Below, one piece after another: positions 27,306 through 36,562 of a DNA stretch of 64,000 bases. The DNA comes from Ponticaulis koreensis DSM 19734 (GTDB lineage Bacteria > Pseudomonadota > Alphaproteobacteria > Caulobacterales > Hyphomonadaceae). Where the stretch lies: contig NZ_ATVJ01000003.1 in the NCBI RefSeq assembly GCF_000420665.1, forward strand, positions 310,001-374,000. The letters are read 5' to 3'. The notes beneath the pieces are model-generated. The model did not search any database. It had not been told where the DNA came from and saw nothing but the letters and a program-made list of their open reading frames with translations. Made by a program: the position numbers and the translations under genes. Position 1 is the stretch's first letter. The number at the start of each line of letters is the position of its first letter.

Positions 27306-29264
27306 CTAGTTGTTCTGGCTGTGAAACGCAGCGTCCAGAAGTAGGAAGGCTGTCAGGCGTTTGGCAGCGGCGGTGCGGCTGCGATCAGCCTCACTCAGAG
27401 ACCGCATCGCATCCGTCGTTTCTTCTGAGAGAAAGCGCTCGACAGCTGCGTGGAAATGTTCCTGATCTTCAATACGGTATTGCAGTTCCTGAACCTTCGA
27501 TCCGGCAAACTCGCGGACAGCGCGGCGGCGATTACGTTCATTGCGACGTGACGCACCCGCAATTTTTCGCGTTTCCTTCATCGTGAACGCATCAGTCAGC
27601 GCGATGCCCATATCCTCGACTTCGCTCAGAATGATGCGGGCTGCATCATCGCGTTCTTCAGGATCGGAGGACAGGCCGGCCAGAAGGTCTTTCCAGGACA
27701 GGCCCATTTCTTTCTGCGATGCACTGTCGAAAGCGAGATCGAAAAGAGAGCTTTCCTCGCTGGTCGCTTCAGCGCTGTCCGGTGCAGTAGTGCGTTCCTG
27801 AACGCTCGTCTCGCCATCGTTTTGCGGTGCAGCTTTTTGCCTTGGCTGCGAGAAGAGCATGGAAGAGGTGCTCTTATCTGGTTCACCCAGCGTCTCGTAG
27901 GATGGCTTTGGTTCATCCGTATCAGGCTGGCGGCGGCGCAGATTTTCTGGCGGTGCTGGTACTGGCGTTGGCGCAGGCGGTTGAGGCTGCGGCGCTGCAG
28001 GCTGGGCCGGTGGCTCCGGCATAGCAGGCGCTGCGGACAGAATGTCTCCGTCGCTCAGACCGTTCAGTAACGCAGAGGCGCGCTCAATACGCTGGCGCGC
28101 GCGTTCCAGACCGGCTTCAGCGGTCGATGTCGCACGCGTTGCTGCGTCATACAGCATCTGCGAGAGCGCCATGATGCGGTGTTCTGTTTCATCGGCTTGA
28201 GAGCGCGCAGCATCGCCTGCGGCGCGCGTAGCCGCTTCGGCCTGCTGACCAGCTGTCTTGAGTTCGGCAAGGCCTTTGAGGGCTTCCTGAACGGCTTCGC
28301 GTGATTGGGCGCGGATGAACTCAGAAGCCTCGCGTGTACCATCAAGCGCGTTCGCGACCGCAGAATTGAGGGCGTCGCCAGTCTCGGTCGCGGCGGTTGC
28401 CGCAAGCTCGCTCGCACGGATGGCCGTCTCAACAGTTTTGGAAGACTCCGTGAGGCGTTGCTCGATCTCTTCCACGGAAGCGTTAATCCGCGCAGAGCGC
28501 GCTTCCGCATCTGCAGACATCGCGTTGAGCGCGGCCAGCTTGTCGGTCAGCGTCATTGTTGAATCGTTGAGAGACGTCAGGCGGTCATCCAGCGCCTTGT
28601 CGGCTTGCGCGACCTCGTGTTGGGCAAGGCGTGCTGCCTCAGCCATGGCGCGGGCCTGACGTGGAATAGCTTCGGAAATAGCCGCAGTTTGTGTCTCTAC
28701 GGCGCTGGAAAGCTCACCGAGGGCTTGGCGCTCTTCTGCGAGTTTGTTCATCATGCTCGCAATGGTTTTCGTATTCTTGGTGACGAGTTCTGAGAACTCT
28801 TCACGCTCAGTGCCCAGAGTGGCGCGTAGCTCAACCAGTGAGGCGTGAGCAGTTTCAACCAGTTCATCGACCTTCTGTGTTTCTTCGCGCACTTTATCAG
28901 TCAGCGTCTCGATACGTGAGCTTGCCGCGTCAGCTGGCATGAGCAGCATTTGTGAAGCGCGCAGGACCAGCGTGTTTGCGCGCGCATGGCGCATGGACTG
29001 ACGGCCCATAAAGCCAGCGAGAATAATTGCGATCGCAGGACCGGCCAGAATAGTGCCGCCAGCTGCGAACCAGAGCGGGTTCATGAGAAGGAAAGCTTGC
29101 GTGCCCATCGCGGCCCAGGCCGTCAAAACAGCACCCACATACAGAAATGCGGCTGCAGCAAAGCCTGCGGTAACCATCCAGGTACCGGCTGTTCGGATCT
29201 GTTGAAGCTCTTCCTGAGTTTCCTGAAGGGCTTTCAGATAGTTTTCATCACGCGACTGGGACAT
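27306..29264 (-). CDS. TipN-like coiled-coil polar membrane protein (tentative)
   Basis: About 652 aa. Two membrane helices near residues 33-90 (WMVTAGFAAAAFLYVGAVLTAWA; WFAAGGTILAGPAIAIILAGF) are followed by a long coiled coil (residues about 120-430, rich in Ala, Glu, Thr), a Pro/Gln-rich linker, and a conserved-looking helical C-terminal domain (LAGLSSDPEERDDAARIILSEVEDMGIALTDAFTM). This layout matches the polar marker TipN of Caulobacter-type bacteria, but assignment is by architecture only. Starts 16 or 11 codons farther upstream (GTG 29312, ATG 29297) are possible; none has a good ribosome site. Confidence 0.6.
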   Translation of the reverse strand: MSQSRDENYLKALQETQEELQQIRTAGTWMVTAGFAAAAFLYVGAVLTAWAAMGTQAFLLMNPLWFAAGGTILAGPAIAIILAGFMGRQSMRHARANTLVLRASQMLLMPADAASSRIETLTDKVREETQKVDELVETAHASLVELRATLGTEREEFSELVTKNTKTIASMMNKLAEERQALGELSSAVETQTAAISEAIPRQARAMAEAARLAQHEVAQADKALDDRLTSLNDSTMTLTDKLAALNAMSADAEARSARINASVEEIEQRLTESSKTVETAIRASELAATAATETGDALNSAVANALDGTREASEFIRAQSREAVQEALKGLAELKTAGQQAEAATRAAGDAARSQADETEHRIMALSQMLYDAATRATSTAEAGLERARQRIERASALLNGLSDGDILSAAPAMPEPPAQPAAPQPQPPAPTPVPAPPENLRRRQPDTDEPKPSYETLGEPDKSTSSMLFSQPRQKAAPQNDGETSVQERTTAPDSAEATSEESSLFDLAFDSASQKEMGLSWKDLLAGLSSDPEERDDAARIILSEVEDMGIALTDAFTMKETRKIAGASRRNERNRRRAVREFAGSKVQELQYRIEDQEHFHAAVERFLSEETTDAMRSLSEADRSRTAAAKRLTAFLLLDAAFHSQNN

Positions 29265-29377
29265 GGGGACAGATACTGCAATATTTTGCGGGATCATGCG
29301 ACCGGCAAACACAGTATTTTTTTAATTTTGTGTTAACAAAACTGTCCGGATTCTGCGGCTTGCGGGCCGGAGTTGAA

Positions 29378-29590
29378 TTAAGACCGGAAAAGCTCGTGCT
29401 GTGTCAGCGGTGTATCTTTGCGATAAACCGGCGCAGAGATCAGCTGAACAGGGGCTTCCGTCTGCATGTAGATTTTTGCGGCCTGACGCTGCTCTGAAGA
29501 GCGGTCTGGCTGCGATGTGTAATCAACACCGATCCAGCTTAGAACGGTGACGAGGATTACGTCTCTCAGTATGACAAGAATTTCTAACAT
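29378..29590 (-). CDS. Small membrane protein of unknown function
   Basis: 70 aa. Residues 1-22 (MLEILVILRDVILVTVLSWIG) are a membrane helix with N-terminal signal-anchor character; the rest is polar (DYTSQPDRSSEQRQAAKIYMQTEAPVQL). GGAGT precedes the ATG at normal spacing. It lies upstream of the TipN-like gene on the same strand with 113 bases between. No family recognised. Confidence 0.6.
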   Translation of the reverse strand: MLEILVILRDVILVTVLSWIGVDYTSQPDRSSEQRQAAKIYMQTEAPVQLISAPVYRKDTPLTQHELFRS

Positions 29591-29737
29591 CACTGACTCC
29601 AGACCCCTTGAAGCATGCTCAATATCGCTGAAAATGGCATCTACAACAAGACTGCGGGGCCGATTATTTGATGAAACCCTGTTAATGTATTCCTGCTACT
29701 GCGAGTACTCGAACAGACGCTCGCGCAGGAAACGATC

Positions 29738-30109
29738 ATGGATCACTGGATTGACCGGAAACAACTGGCTGACAACACTGCGCAGGACGTTGAGCTGGCA
29801 CTTGAAGTTCTTGAGATTTTTAAAGGTCAGGTCGAAACCTGGGGCCAGATGCTGAACGCTGAGGATGCACCGGAACGTTGGGCTGATGCGGCTCATACGA
29901 TTAAGGGCGCAGCTCTTGGAATTGGCGCGGCGGCGCTTGCAGACGCATGCAAAGCAGCAGAAATAGCCGGCCGTTCTGACCCGCCTCCATCACGGACGCG
30001 CGCTGCAGTGCTGATCAACGATATCCGGGATGTGCTCTACCCGACGTTGGAAAGTGTGGCACGCGTCGATCACGAACTACGCGTGTTCGGCTTTTTGAGA
30101 TTGTCGTAG
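29738..30109 (+). CDS. Hpt-domain phosphotransfer protein
   Basis: 123 aa, four-helix bundle type. The phosphorylatable His53 sits in AAHTIKGAALGIGA, the standard Hpt motif (H-x2-KG), preceded by RWADA. It should relay phosphoryl groups between response regulators and hybrid kinases; no partner kinase is in the window. The 3' end overlaps the convergent chorismate mutase gene by 40 bases. Confidence 0.88.
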   Translation: MDHWIDRKQLADNTAQDVELALEVLEIFKGQVETWGQMLNAEDAPERWADAAHTIKGAALGIGAAALADACKAAEIAGRSDPPPSRTRAAVLINDIRDVLYPTLESVARVDHELRVFGFLRLS

Positions 30110-30414
30110 GATTTGAATTCGTAAGCAATCGACTGTTCGATCAGTAGACGCCAGACTGGCTCTGCAATCTCGGGGGCGAGGCCATATTCCTTGCAGGCTT
30201 CCAGAACATTTGAGACGACCTGCTCAATGCGTGGTTCGTCACGCACGGCTTCACGTTTCGGTTTGATACGTGCAGCAGCGTCCATGAAAGTCTGGCGTTC
30301 AGCGAGAATTTCTACGAGTACACGGTCCAGACGATCCACTTCATAGCGAACGTCCACCATCGTCTGAGCGGTCTCTGCAGTGTGTTTGCGGGGCGCGGAC
30401 TGATAGGTGGTCAT
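30070..30414 (-). CDS. Chorismate mutase (AroQ type)
   Basis: 114 aa from ATG at 30414 (GGAGC about 12 bases upstream; longer starts at 30486 exist). All-helical AroQ domain: VDVRYEVDRLDRVLVEILAERQTFMDAAARIKPKREAVRDEPRIEQVV, with the Arg, Lys and Glu residues used to bind chorismate. Produces prephenate for phenylalanine and tyrosine. It is monofunctional, with no fused prephenate dehydratase or dehydrogenase. Transcribed in the direction opposite to the Hpt gene it overlaps. Confidence 0.9.
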   Translation of the reverse strand: MTTYQSAPRKHTAETAQTMVDVRYEVDRLDRVLVEILAERQTFMDAAARIKPKREAVRDEPRIEQVVSNVLEACKEYGLAPEIAEPVWRLLIEQSIAYEFKSYDNLKKPNTRSS

Positions 30415-30510
30415 ACGCTGGAAAGCTCCTGAAGCAGTTTCATTTCTTCGGTTGCTCATGTGTGATGCAATCCGGTGAACGTCCACTACACCTTATAGCG
30501 ATTTGGTCAA

Positions 30511-32607
30511 TCAGCCGCTGTATATGCGTTTCAAATTGCCGGATTCTGTCAAAGGATCGGCGGTGTTTATCAGCCTATCCATATCCGCGCCAATGCTACG
30601 AAGGCGGATGAGTTCATCCATTCGCTCGGGGCGCCCGAGCAGGAAGCCCTGGATTTCGTCACAGCCTTCTTCTTTCAGAATGCTGAGCTGAGCCGCGCTC
30701 TCCACACCTTCGGCCAGAACCGGAATAGAGAGGCTTTTACCAAGCGAGAGTACGGACCGCACGAGCGCGCGGGATTCGCGGCTGACTTCGATTTCCGACA
30801 TGAAAAAGCGGTCCAGCTTGATTTTATCGAACGGGAATGAGCGGAGAATTTCCAGCGAGGAATAGCCTGTACCGAAATCATCCAGTGCAACCTTAACGCC
30901 AAGGGCCTTGATCTGGCGAAGTACATGAAGGGAGCGGTCGCGGTCTTCCAGAATAGCTGTTTCGGTCAGCTCGATTTCGAGGCGGTGCGGCGGCAGGCCC
31001 GTCTCCAGAAGTGTCTGGTGTACGATGCGTGGCAGTTCCACCTGAGTAAGTTGCAGCGCCGACATGTTAACGGCGACTTTGTCTTGCGTATCCCAGCCTG
31101 CAGCATCCTCGCATGCACGGCGCAGAACCCATTCGCCGAGGCGAATGATAAGGCCGCTTTCTTCCGCGATAGGGATGAATACGCTTGGTGAGATTGGACC
31201 CAGCTTCGGATGTGTCCAGCGCAGAAGTGCTTCCAGACCGCTGATTTTACTCGATTTAACAGACGCCTGAAGCTGGTAATAAAGCTCCAGCTCATTGTTT
31301 TCGAGCGCCTGAGCCAAAGACGCGGCAAGCTCGCGTTTTTGCCGGGCTTCTTCGTCCATGGAGGCCGTGTAGAAGCAGATTGTGTTGGAGGCGTGAATCT
31401 TCGCACGATACATTGCGAGATCTGCGTTATTGCGCAGTGTGTCACTGTCTTTGCCGTCATCTGGATAGCAAGCGACGCCAATGCTGCCGCTCAGATGGAG
31501 CGTAGTTTCATTGACCTGAAGGCGTGTGTTCAGAGCCGATTGCAGGCGTGAGAGGAAGTCTTCCAGATCTTCCTCTGTTGAATACTCCTTCGTCGCGGCG
31601 AATTCATCGCCGCCGAGCCGGGCGACAAGCTCACCGCTATGACATTGAGCTTTAAAACTGTTGGCAAGCGCGATCAGAGCTGCGTCACCAGCTTTGTGGC
31701 CATGGGAATCGTTGATGTCCTTGAACCGATCCATATCGATTCCGATCACCGCCAGACGTGAGCCCTTACGTTCCGACTTTTCGATGCGGCCATTCAGGTC
31801 ATCCATATACGCATTGCGATTGGCCAGACCGGTCAGCGTGTCTGTCATGGCCATTCTTAAAAGTTTCTCATAGCCCGCTTTCTTCTGATCCTGATCAAGG
31901 AAGAATGTGGCTGCGCCAAGGGCGATTACCAGCATACCGGCAAATGCCGTCGCGATAGAAAGCGCCATGAAGGTTTCTGCATCCATAGGCGTATCGGAGA
32001 TGGACAGAGATGTGATCTCCATCGCGGACATGCCAGTGAAGTGAAGGCTGATAACGCCCAGCGCGTACAGTGCGACGGATGGCAGGTTGAAGCGCAGGTT
32101 GGAAAATCGGTTAAACGCCCAGCCGGATGCTGCAGTGAACAGGCAGCTAAGAATTACGGACGCGGCAACGTAGGACATGTCCCAGTCAACAATGCCATCA
32201 ACGCGGTATGCGAGCATGCCCACATAATGAAGAGCAGCCATGCTGCAACCCAGTGTGAGATTGCCTATCATCGCGGTAAGCGGCGTACGGCCATAGATCA
32301 CAATCGCTGTCGCAATGAAGAAGCCGAACATTGGCGCGATAAGCGACACCAGCGTGAGGACAGGGTCCAGAACGACGGGTACGTGAGCCTGGAAAGACAG
32401 CATTGAGATAAAGTGGGTGCACCAGACGGTCGTACACAGTGCAGCAGCGCTGATCCCCATCCAGCTAACTCTCGCCAGACCTGTTGAGTGCAGACACTGC
32501 CTCAAAAGTTGAACATAGGTCAGAGACCCCGCAATGCAGATAAAGGCTGCAAGCATTACGAGACGAATGTCATGCTCGAAAGCAAGGCAGTAAATTACGT
32601 TTATCAT
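30511..32607 (-). CDS. MHYT-GGDEF-EAL cyclic-di-GMP protein
   Basis: 698 aa. The N-terminal third holds about seven membrane helices with three degenerate MHYT motifs (CTHFISM, LHYVGM, LHFTGM), a proposed gas- or metal-sensing module. GGDEF domain: motif RLGGDEFAA intact, so diguanylate cyclase activity is possible. EAL domain: EALLRW, ELTETAILED, DDFGTGYSS, all typical of an active phosphodiesterase. The balance of the two activities cannot be read from sequence. ATG at 32607 chosen; the frame is open 40 codons farther upstream. Stands alone between divergent or convergent neighbours. Confidence 0.94.
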   Translation of the reverse strand: MINVIYCLAFEHDIRLVMLAAFICIAGSLTYVQLLRQCLHSTGLARVSWMGISAAALCTTVWCTHFISMLSFQAHVPVVLDPVLTLVSLIAPMFGFFIATAIVIYGRTPLTAMIGNLTLGCSMAALHYVGMLAYRVDGIVDWDMSYVAASVILSCLFTAASGWAFNRFSNLRFNLPSVALYALGVISLHFTGMSAMEITSLSISDTPMDAETFMALSIATAFAGMLVIALGAATFFLDQDQKKAGYEKLLRMAMTDTLTGLANRNAYMDDLNGRIEKSERKGSRLAVIGIDMDRFKDINDSHGHKAGDAALIALANSFKAQCHSGELVARLGGDEFAATKEYSTEEDLEDFLSRLQSALNTRLQVNETTLHLSGSIGVACYPDDGKDSDTLRNNADLAMYRAKIHASNTICFYTASMDEEARQKRELAASLAQALENNELELYYQLQASVKSSKISGLEALLRWTHPKLGPISPSVFIPIAEESGLIIRLGEWVLRRACEDAAGWDTQDKVAVNMSALQLTQVELPRIVHQTLLETGLPPHRLEIELTETAILEDRDRSLHVLRQIKALGVKVALDDFGTGYSSLEILRSFPFDKIKLDRFFMSEIEVSRESRALVRSVLSLGKSLSIPVLAEGVESAAQLSILKEEGCDEIQGFLLGRPERMDELIRLRSIGADMDRLINTADPLTESGNLKRIYSG

Positions 32608-32712
32608 CGAGTCCCGGCGAGTGATTTGTGTTGCAAACCTGACTAAACGCGTCGGATTAAGATGGCGTTGGGGAGATCGGATAATTTGTTCGAATGCGTT
32701 TACGATTGAGAA

Positions 32713-32745
32713 TGAAAAAAAAGCCACCGGCAGCGCCGATGGCTT
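32713..32745 (-). terminator. Intrinsic terminator after fpr
   Basis: On the minus strand AAAGCCATCGGC pairs with GCCGGTGGCTTT around GCT (one mismatch), followed by a run of eight T residues. It lies just after the fpr stop codon and 28 bases in. Confidence 0.88.
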
Positions 32746-32772
32746 TCATATTTTTCAGTGTGCTAAGGGCAA

Positions 32773-33585
32773 TTAGCCTGCGAAGGCTTTCTCGATCACA
32801 AAGTCGGCTGGCGCGGCATTGGAGCCCTCAACCAGACCTGCTTTTTCGCAGAGCGCTTTCGTGTCCTGAATCATCTGCATTGAGCCGCAAATCATGACGC
32901 GGTCTGTTTCGGCATTGAGAGGCGGAACACCCAGATCTTCGAACAGTTTGCCGCTCTCGATAAGATCAGTGATACGCCCCATGCGCGGGAAGTCTTCACG
33001 TGTAACCGAGTTATAGAGGCGGAATTTGTGCGCATATTCGTCGCAAAGCGGATCGTCCGGCAGAGCGGCTGTCAGCTCTTCGCCATAGGCCAGCTCTGAG
33101 ATTTCACGACATGTATGCGTGAGGATGACTTCGTCAAACTTCTGGTATGTCTCCGGATCGCGCATCAGGCTCGCAAATGGTGCGATGCCGGTACCGGTAG
33201 AGAACATATAGAGACGTTTCGCCGGTGTGAGGGCGTCATGCACCAGCGTACCTGTCGGCTTCTTGCCGAGCAGAACCTTGTCGCCCGGTTTGATGTCACA
33301 GAGGCGGGATGTCAGAGGGCCGTCAGGCACTTTGATTGAGAAAAACTCAAGCTCTTCATCCCAGGACGGGCTGGCGATAGAGTAAGCGCGCAGAAGCGGT
33401 TTGCCGTCTTCTTTTGGCAGACCGATCATCACGAATTCGCCCGAACGGAAGCGGAAGCTACCTGGACGCGTGATCCGGAACTTGAACAAACGGTCTGTAT
33501 AGTGGTGGACGGAAAGTACCGTCTCCTCTGTCGGCGCGTTCGGATTTACCTTTTTCACCGGGCTGGCTGCTTGCGTCTCGCTCAA
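32773..33585 (-). CDS. fpr: Ferredoxin/flavodoxin-NADP reductase
   Basis: 270 aa. FAD-binding motif RAYSIAS (RxYS) and FRSGEFVMIGL in the N-terminal half; NADP-binding GTGIAPFASLMRDPE and MICGSMQMIQDTKAL in the C-terminal half. It transfers electrons between NADPH and ferredoxin or flavodoxin, and could feed the sulfite reductase encoded nearby, although LysR separates the two. The start is TTG with GAGGA seven bases upstream; no better start is available. A strong terminator follows. Confidence 0.94.
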   Translation of the reverse strand: MSETQAASPVKKVNPNAPTEETVLSVHHYTDRLFKFRITRPGSFRFRSGEFVMIGLPKEDGKPLLRAYSIASPSWDEELEFFSIKVPDGPLTSRLCDIKPGDKVLLGKKPTGTLVHDALTPAKRLYMFSTGTGIAPFASLMRDPETYQKFDEVILTHTCREISELAYGEELTAALPDDPLCDEYAHKFRLYNSVTREDFPRMGRITDLIESGKLFEDLGVPPLNAETDRVMICGSMQMIQDTKALCEKAGLVEGSNAAPADFVIEKAFAG

Positions 33586-33708
33586 CGGCCTGTCCTCTTT
33601 TCTTTAGGTTATAACGTTTCTGAACTTGCGGGTCAGCATTTACGCTTGGATAGACATAGGAGCAACCGGTCAACAAGTCGCGCCTGTCTAACAGAGCCTT
33701 GAGAAATG

Positions 33709-34641
33709 CTAAACTCCCACAATTTCATCGCGGATGGCTTCAGTTTTGAGCCATTTAATGAAGGTTCGGGATTCAATGGTCTGGGTCCGGCCCCTCGGCC
33801 AGACAACAAAGTAAGCAAAGTCGATCAGTGTCGAGCCATCAGGGAAGGGCGCTACCAGTCGTCCACTTGCAAGGTCAGCGGCAGCAATGGCTTTCTTGGC
33901 AAGCGCAACGCCTCGTCCTGTCGCTGCGGCCTCGATGGCAAGCATGGACTGGTTGAAGTGCGGGCCTTTATGGCCATCAATGTTTTCAACGCCGCGTGCC
34001 CGCAGCCAACTCGACCAGTCCGGGCAGGACGGATCGCGCTCGGTGCCCGCATCATGCAGAAGTGTGTGCCGCGTGAGGTCTTCAGGTCGTTTGATCGCGT
34101 CCGGGCCTTCCATGAGATGCGGAGAGCAAACCGGCAGAACAGTCTCTTCCATGAGTTTTTCTGATTTGAGGCCTTCATACACGCCGCGGCCATACCGGAT
34201 GGCGAGGTCGGTATCGGCTGTCGTGAAATCGGTGAGTCCCATATCGGCAGAAACCCAGGCTTCGATTTCAGGATGGGCTGTGTGAAACCGGTCCAGTTTT
34301 GGCGCGAGCCATTTGGCCGCAAAGCTCGGCGCGCAGGAAATCATCACCTTACCCTTGCGTGCAGGGGCGCGCATGATCCGGCCAGCCTCAACCAGCTTGT
34401 CGAATGCGTCGCGTACCAGCGGTAGCGCAGCCTGCGCCGCATCTGTCAGCAGGACCTGACGGCCCGTGCGGCGGAACAGGGGCACATTGGTGTATTCTTC
34501 CATCAGCCTGATCTGCTGGCTGATCGCGCCCGGCGTCACGTCCAGCTCTTCAGCGGCCTTAGTGAAGGAAAGATGGCGGGCAGCGGCTTCAAATGCCTTC
34601 AGCGCATTTAGAGGAGGTAATCTGTCTTTTGAGTCTGACAT
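33709..34641 (-). CDS. LysR-family transcriptional regulator (GcvA-like)
   Basis: 310 aa. N-terminal winged helix: NALKAFEAAARHLSFTKAAEELDVTPGAISQQIRLMEE, then LysR effector domain. It diverges from the cysG operon, 191 bases away, so control of sulfur assimilation is a reasonable inference, though the wHTH is closest to GcvA-type regulators by eye. The start at 34641 is chosen because the conserved helix begins 11 residues later; an in-frame ATG at 34698 would reach into the intergenic promoter region. Confidence 0.9.
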   Translation of the reverse strand: MSDSKDRLPPLNALKAFEAAARHLSFTKAAEELDVTPGAISQQIRLMEEYTNVPLFRRTGRQVLLTDAAQAALPLVRDAFDKLVEAGRIMRAPARKGKVMISCAPSFAAKWLAPKLDRFHTAHPEIEAWVSADMGLTDFTTADTDLAIRYGRGVYEGLKSEKLMEETVLPVCSPHLMEGPDAIKRPEDLTRHTLLHDAGTERDPSCPDWSSWLRARGVENIDGHKGPHFNQSMLAIEAAATGRGVALAKKAIAAADLASGRLVAPFPDGSTLIDFAYFVVWPRGRTQTIESRTFIKWLKTEAIRDEIVGV

Positions 34642-34686
34642 AAGGCAGGGGTCCCGAAAATGGTGTATAGAAAGGCTTTTGCCGCC

Positions 34687-34704
34687 TGTATTCCGCACAA
34701 TACA
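34687..34704. promoter_or_regulatory. Inverted repeat in the LysR-cysG intergenic region
   Basis: TGTATT and AATACA are perfect inverted copies separated by six bases; the span also satisfies the T-N11-A pattern common to LysR binding sites (T at 34687, A at 34699). Position between the two divergent genes supports an operator role. Confidence 0.5.
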
Positions 34705-34832
34705 TAAAGGCCTATCCCAAAAATGTAAGATAAGTATTTCTAAACGGTCGCATTAATGGTGAAGACTTGTGATAAGCGGCTCAGACGGCATTTTGCAGAC
34801 TGAGGCTAACTGACTAGCCATTGGAGCGTCGC

Positions 34833-36236
34833 GTGGAACTGTTTCCCGTCTTTTTTGGTACAAAATCTCTGAACGTCGTCGTGTTCGGCGGCGGAGAGAA
34901 TGCGCGACGCAAAGTGCGGCTTCTGGCCAAGACCCATGCGCGTGTCGATGTGATTGCGCCTGTCTTCTCGCCAGAGTTCGTCAACGAGTTTGCGGGACGC
35001 GTCGGGTTCGCGCCTGAAGCGCTGACCGAAGTGCTGGTCTCTGAAGCCAAGTTTGTAATCATCGCGATTGAAGATGACGAGCCAGCGCTCGAAGCGGCTC
35101 TAAACCTTGTGCGTCAGTACAATTTGCCTGTGAACGTGGTGGACCGACCGGAGCTTTGCGACTTCACCGTTCCGAGCATTCTGGACCGTGGCAGCGTCGT
35201 CGGCGCTATCGCGACAGGCGGCGCAGCTCCTGTCATGGCGCGCAATATCCGCTCTCGCCTTGAGGCTTTGCTTCCAAAGCGCACGGGCGACCTTGCAAAT
35301 TTTGCGCGGGGATTTCGCGGCAAGGTGAAGGCGCGCTTCGCTGAAGAGTCCGACCGCCGTGCTTTCTGGGAAAATATGCTGCGCGGGCCAATTGCCGAGA
35401 AGGTTCTCGCTGGTGATGAAGGTGCGGCGCGGGTGGAAATGGATGCCGCCATTGAAGCGGGCAAAACCGAAAAGACCGGTATTGTTCACATTGTCGGTGC
35501 AGGTCCGGGTGATCTGGAGCTTCTTACGCTGAAAGCACTGCGCGTACTGCAGGACGCGGACATCGTTTTCTATGACAATCTCGTTGGCGCCGACATTCTG
35601 GACCTTATCCGCCGCGATGCGGATCGTGTGTCTGTCGGCAAGTCCAAAGGCTATCACTCTGTACCGCAGGAAGATATTCACGAGCTTTTGATCATGGCGG
35701 CAAAGGCCGGAAAGCGTGTCGTGCGCCTGAAGGGCGGCGATCCATTTATCTTTGGTCGCGGCGGTGAAGAACTTGGCGCACTGCTGGCTGAAGGTATAGA
35801 GGCTCAAGTGGTGCCGGGCATTTCTTCTGCGCTTGGCTGCGCGGCAAGTGCTGGTCTGCCGCTCACCCATCGTGATCACGCTCAGTCCGTGACTTTCGTA
35901 ACCGGCCATGCCCGCAACGGACGGGTTCCGGACCTCGACTGGCCATCCCTTGCGCGCCAGAACCAGACCGTCGTCGTCTATATGGGCGTAGGAACGTCCG
36001 CGCAGATTTCCGAGAATCTGATAGCGGCAGGTCGCGGCGCCTCTACACCTGTGGCGGTTATTGAAAACGGCACACGCGAAAATGAAATCCGCGCCTATGG
36101 CAAATTGAGCGAGCTGGCGTGCCTGATTGAAGGGAATGGCATTAAAGGGCCTGCGCTTCTGATCATCGGTGAAGTCGCTGCTCTACCTGAACTATTTCTA
36201 TCATCCATGCAAAAGAGTCTGGAGATCGTTGAATGA
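34833..36236 (+). CDS. cysG: Siroheme synthase CysG
   Basis: 467 aa. N-terminal precorrin-2 dehydrogenase/sirohydrochlorin ferrochelatase part with the NAD-binding VVVFGGGENARRKVRLL, and C-terminal uroporphyrinogen III methyltransferase with IVHIVGAGPGDLELLTLKALR, RLKGGDPFIFGRGGEEL and PLTHRDHAQSVTFVTGH. Makes siroheme for the sulfite reductase encoded downstream. GTG at 34833 has GGAG at six bases; an in-frame TTG four codons earlier overlaps that site. First gene of the operon. Confidence 0.95.
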   Translation: MELFPVFFGTKSLNVVVFGGGENARRKVRLLAKTHARVDVIAPVFSPEFVNEFAGRVGFAPEALTEVLVSEAKFVIIAIEDDEPALEAALNLVRQYNLPVNVVDRPELCDFTVPSILDRGSVVGAIATGGAAPVMARNIRSRLEALLPKRTGDLANFARGFRGKVKARFAEESDRRAFWENMLRGPIAEKVLAGDEGAARVEMDAAIEAGKTEKTGIVHIVGAGPGDLELLTLKALRVLQDADIVFYDNLVGADILDLIRRDADRVSVGKSKGYHSVPQEDIHELLIMAAKAGKRVVRLKGGDPFIFGRGGEELGALLAEGIEAQVVPGISSALGCAASAGLPLTHRDHAQSVTFVTGHARNGRVPDLDWPSLARQNQTVVVYMGVGTSAQISENLIAAGRGASTPVAVIENGTRENEIRAYGKLSELACLIEGNGIKGPALLIIGEVAALPELFLSSMQKSLEIVE

Positions 36237-36562
36237 CATCTGTACGTCCGAAACTTAAGGCTGACATTCCTAAAGTCATCACAGCCTGGGACGTTGCGAC
36301 CGGCGCGACTGTGTACCAGACGGCTGACCGTAACTGGTCTGAGAACATCGCTGACGCGGAAGTGGTCGTCGGTGAGGCTGCTGATGCGGCGCTTGAAGCG
36401 GCTCAGGGCGACGAGCTTCGCATTCTGGACCCGTATGTCATGGAAGTGACCGCAGACGGTGAAGTGACTGGCCGTGAAACTCTTCGTGAAACTATCCGCG
36501 CGACGGGACCGACCACACACACAGAATTTCATAAGGCTGCGCGGGGCGTGGTCGATGCCTGA
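36233..36562 (+). CDS. DUF2849 protein of the sulfite reduction operon
   Basis: 109 aa. It is an ATGA overlap with cysG and matches DUF2849 by sequence style (TAWDVATGATVYQTADRNW, and DELRILDPYVMEV). In alphaproteobacteria this family sits between cysG and cysI, which supports a role in sulfite reduction, possibly as an accessory factor. Mechanism is unknown. Confidence 0.88.
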   Translation: MTSVRPKLKADIPKVITAWDVATGATVYQTADRNWSENIADAEVVVGEAADAALEAAQGDELRILDPYVMEVTADGEVTGRETLRETIRATGPTTHTEFHKAARGVVDA

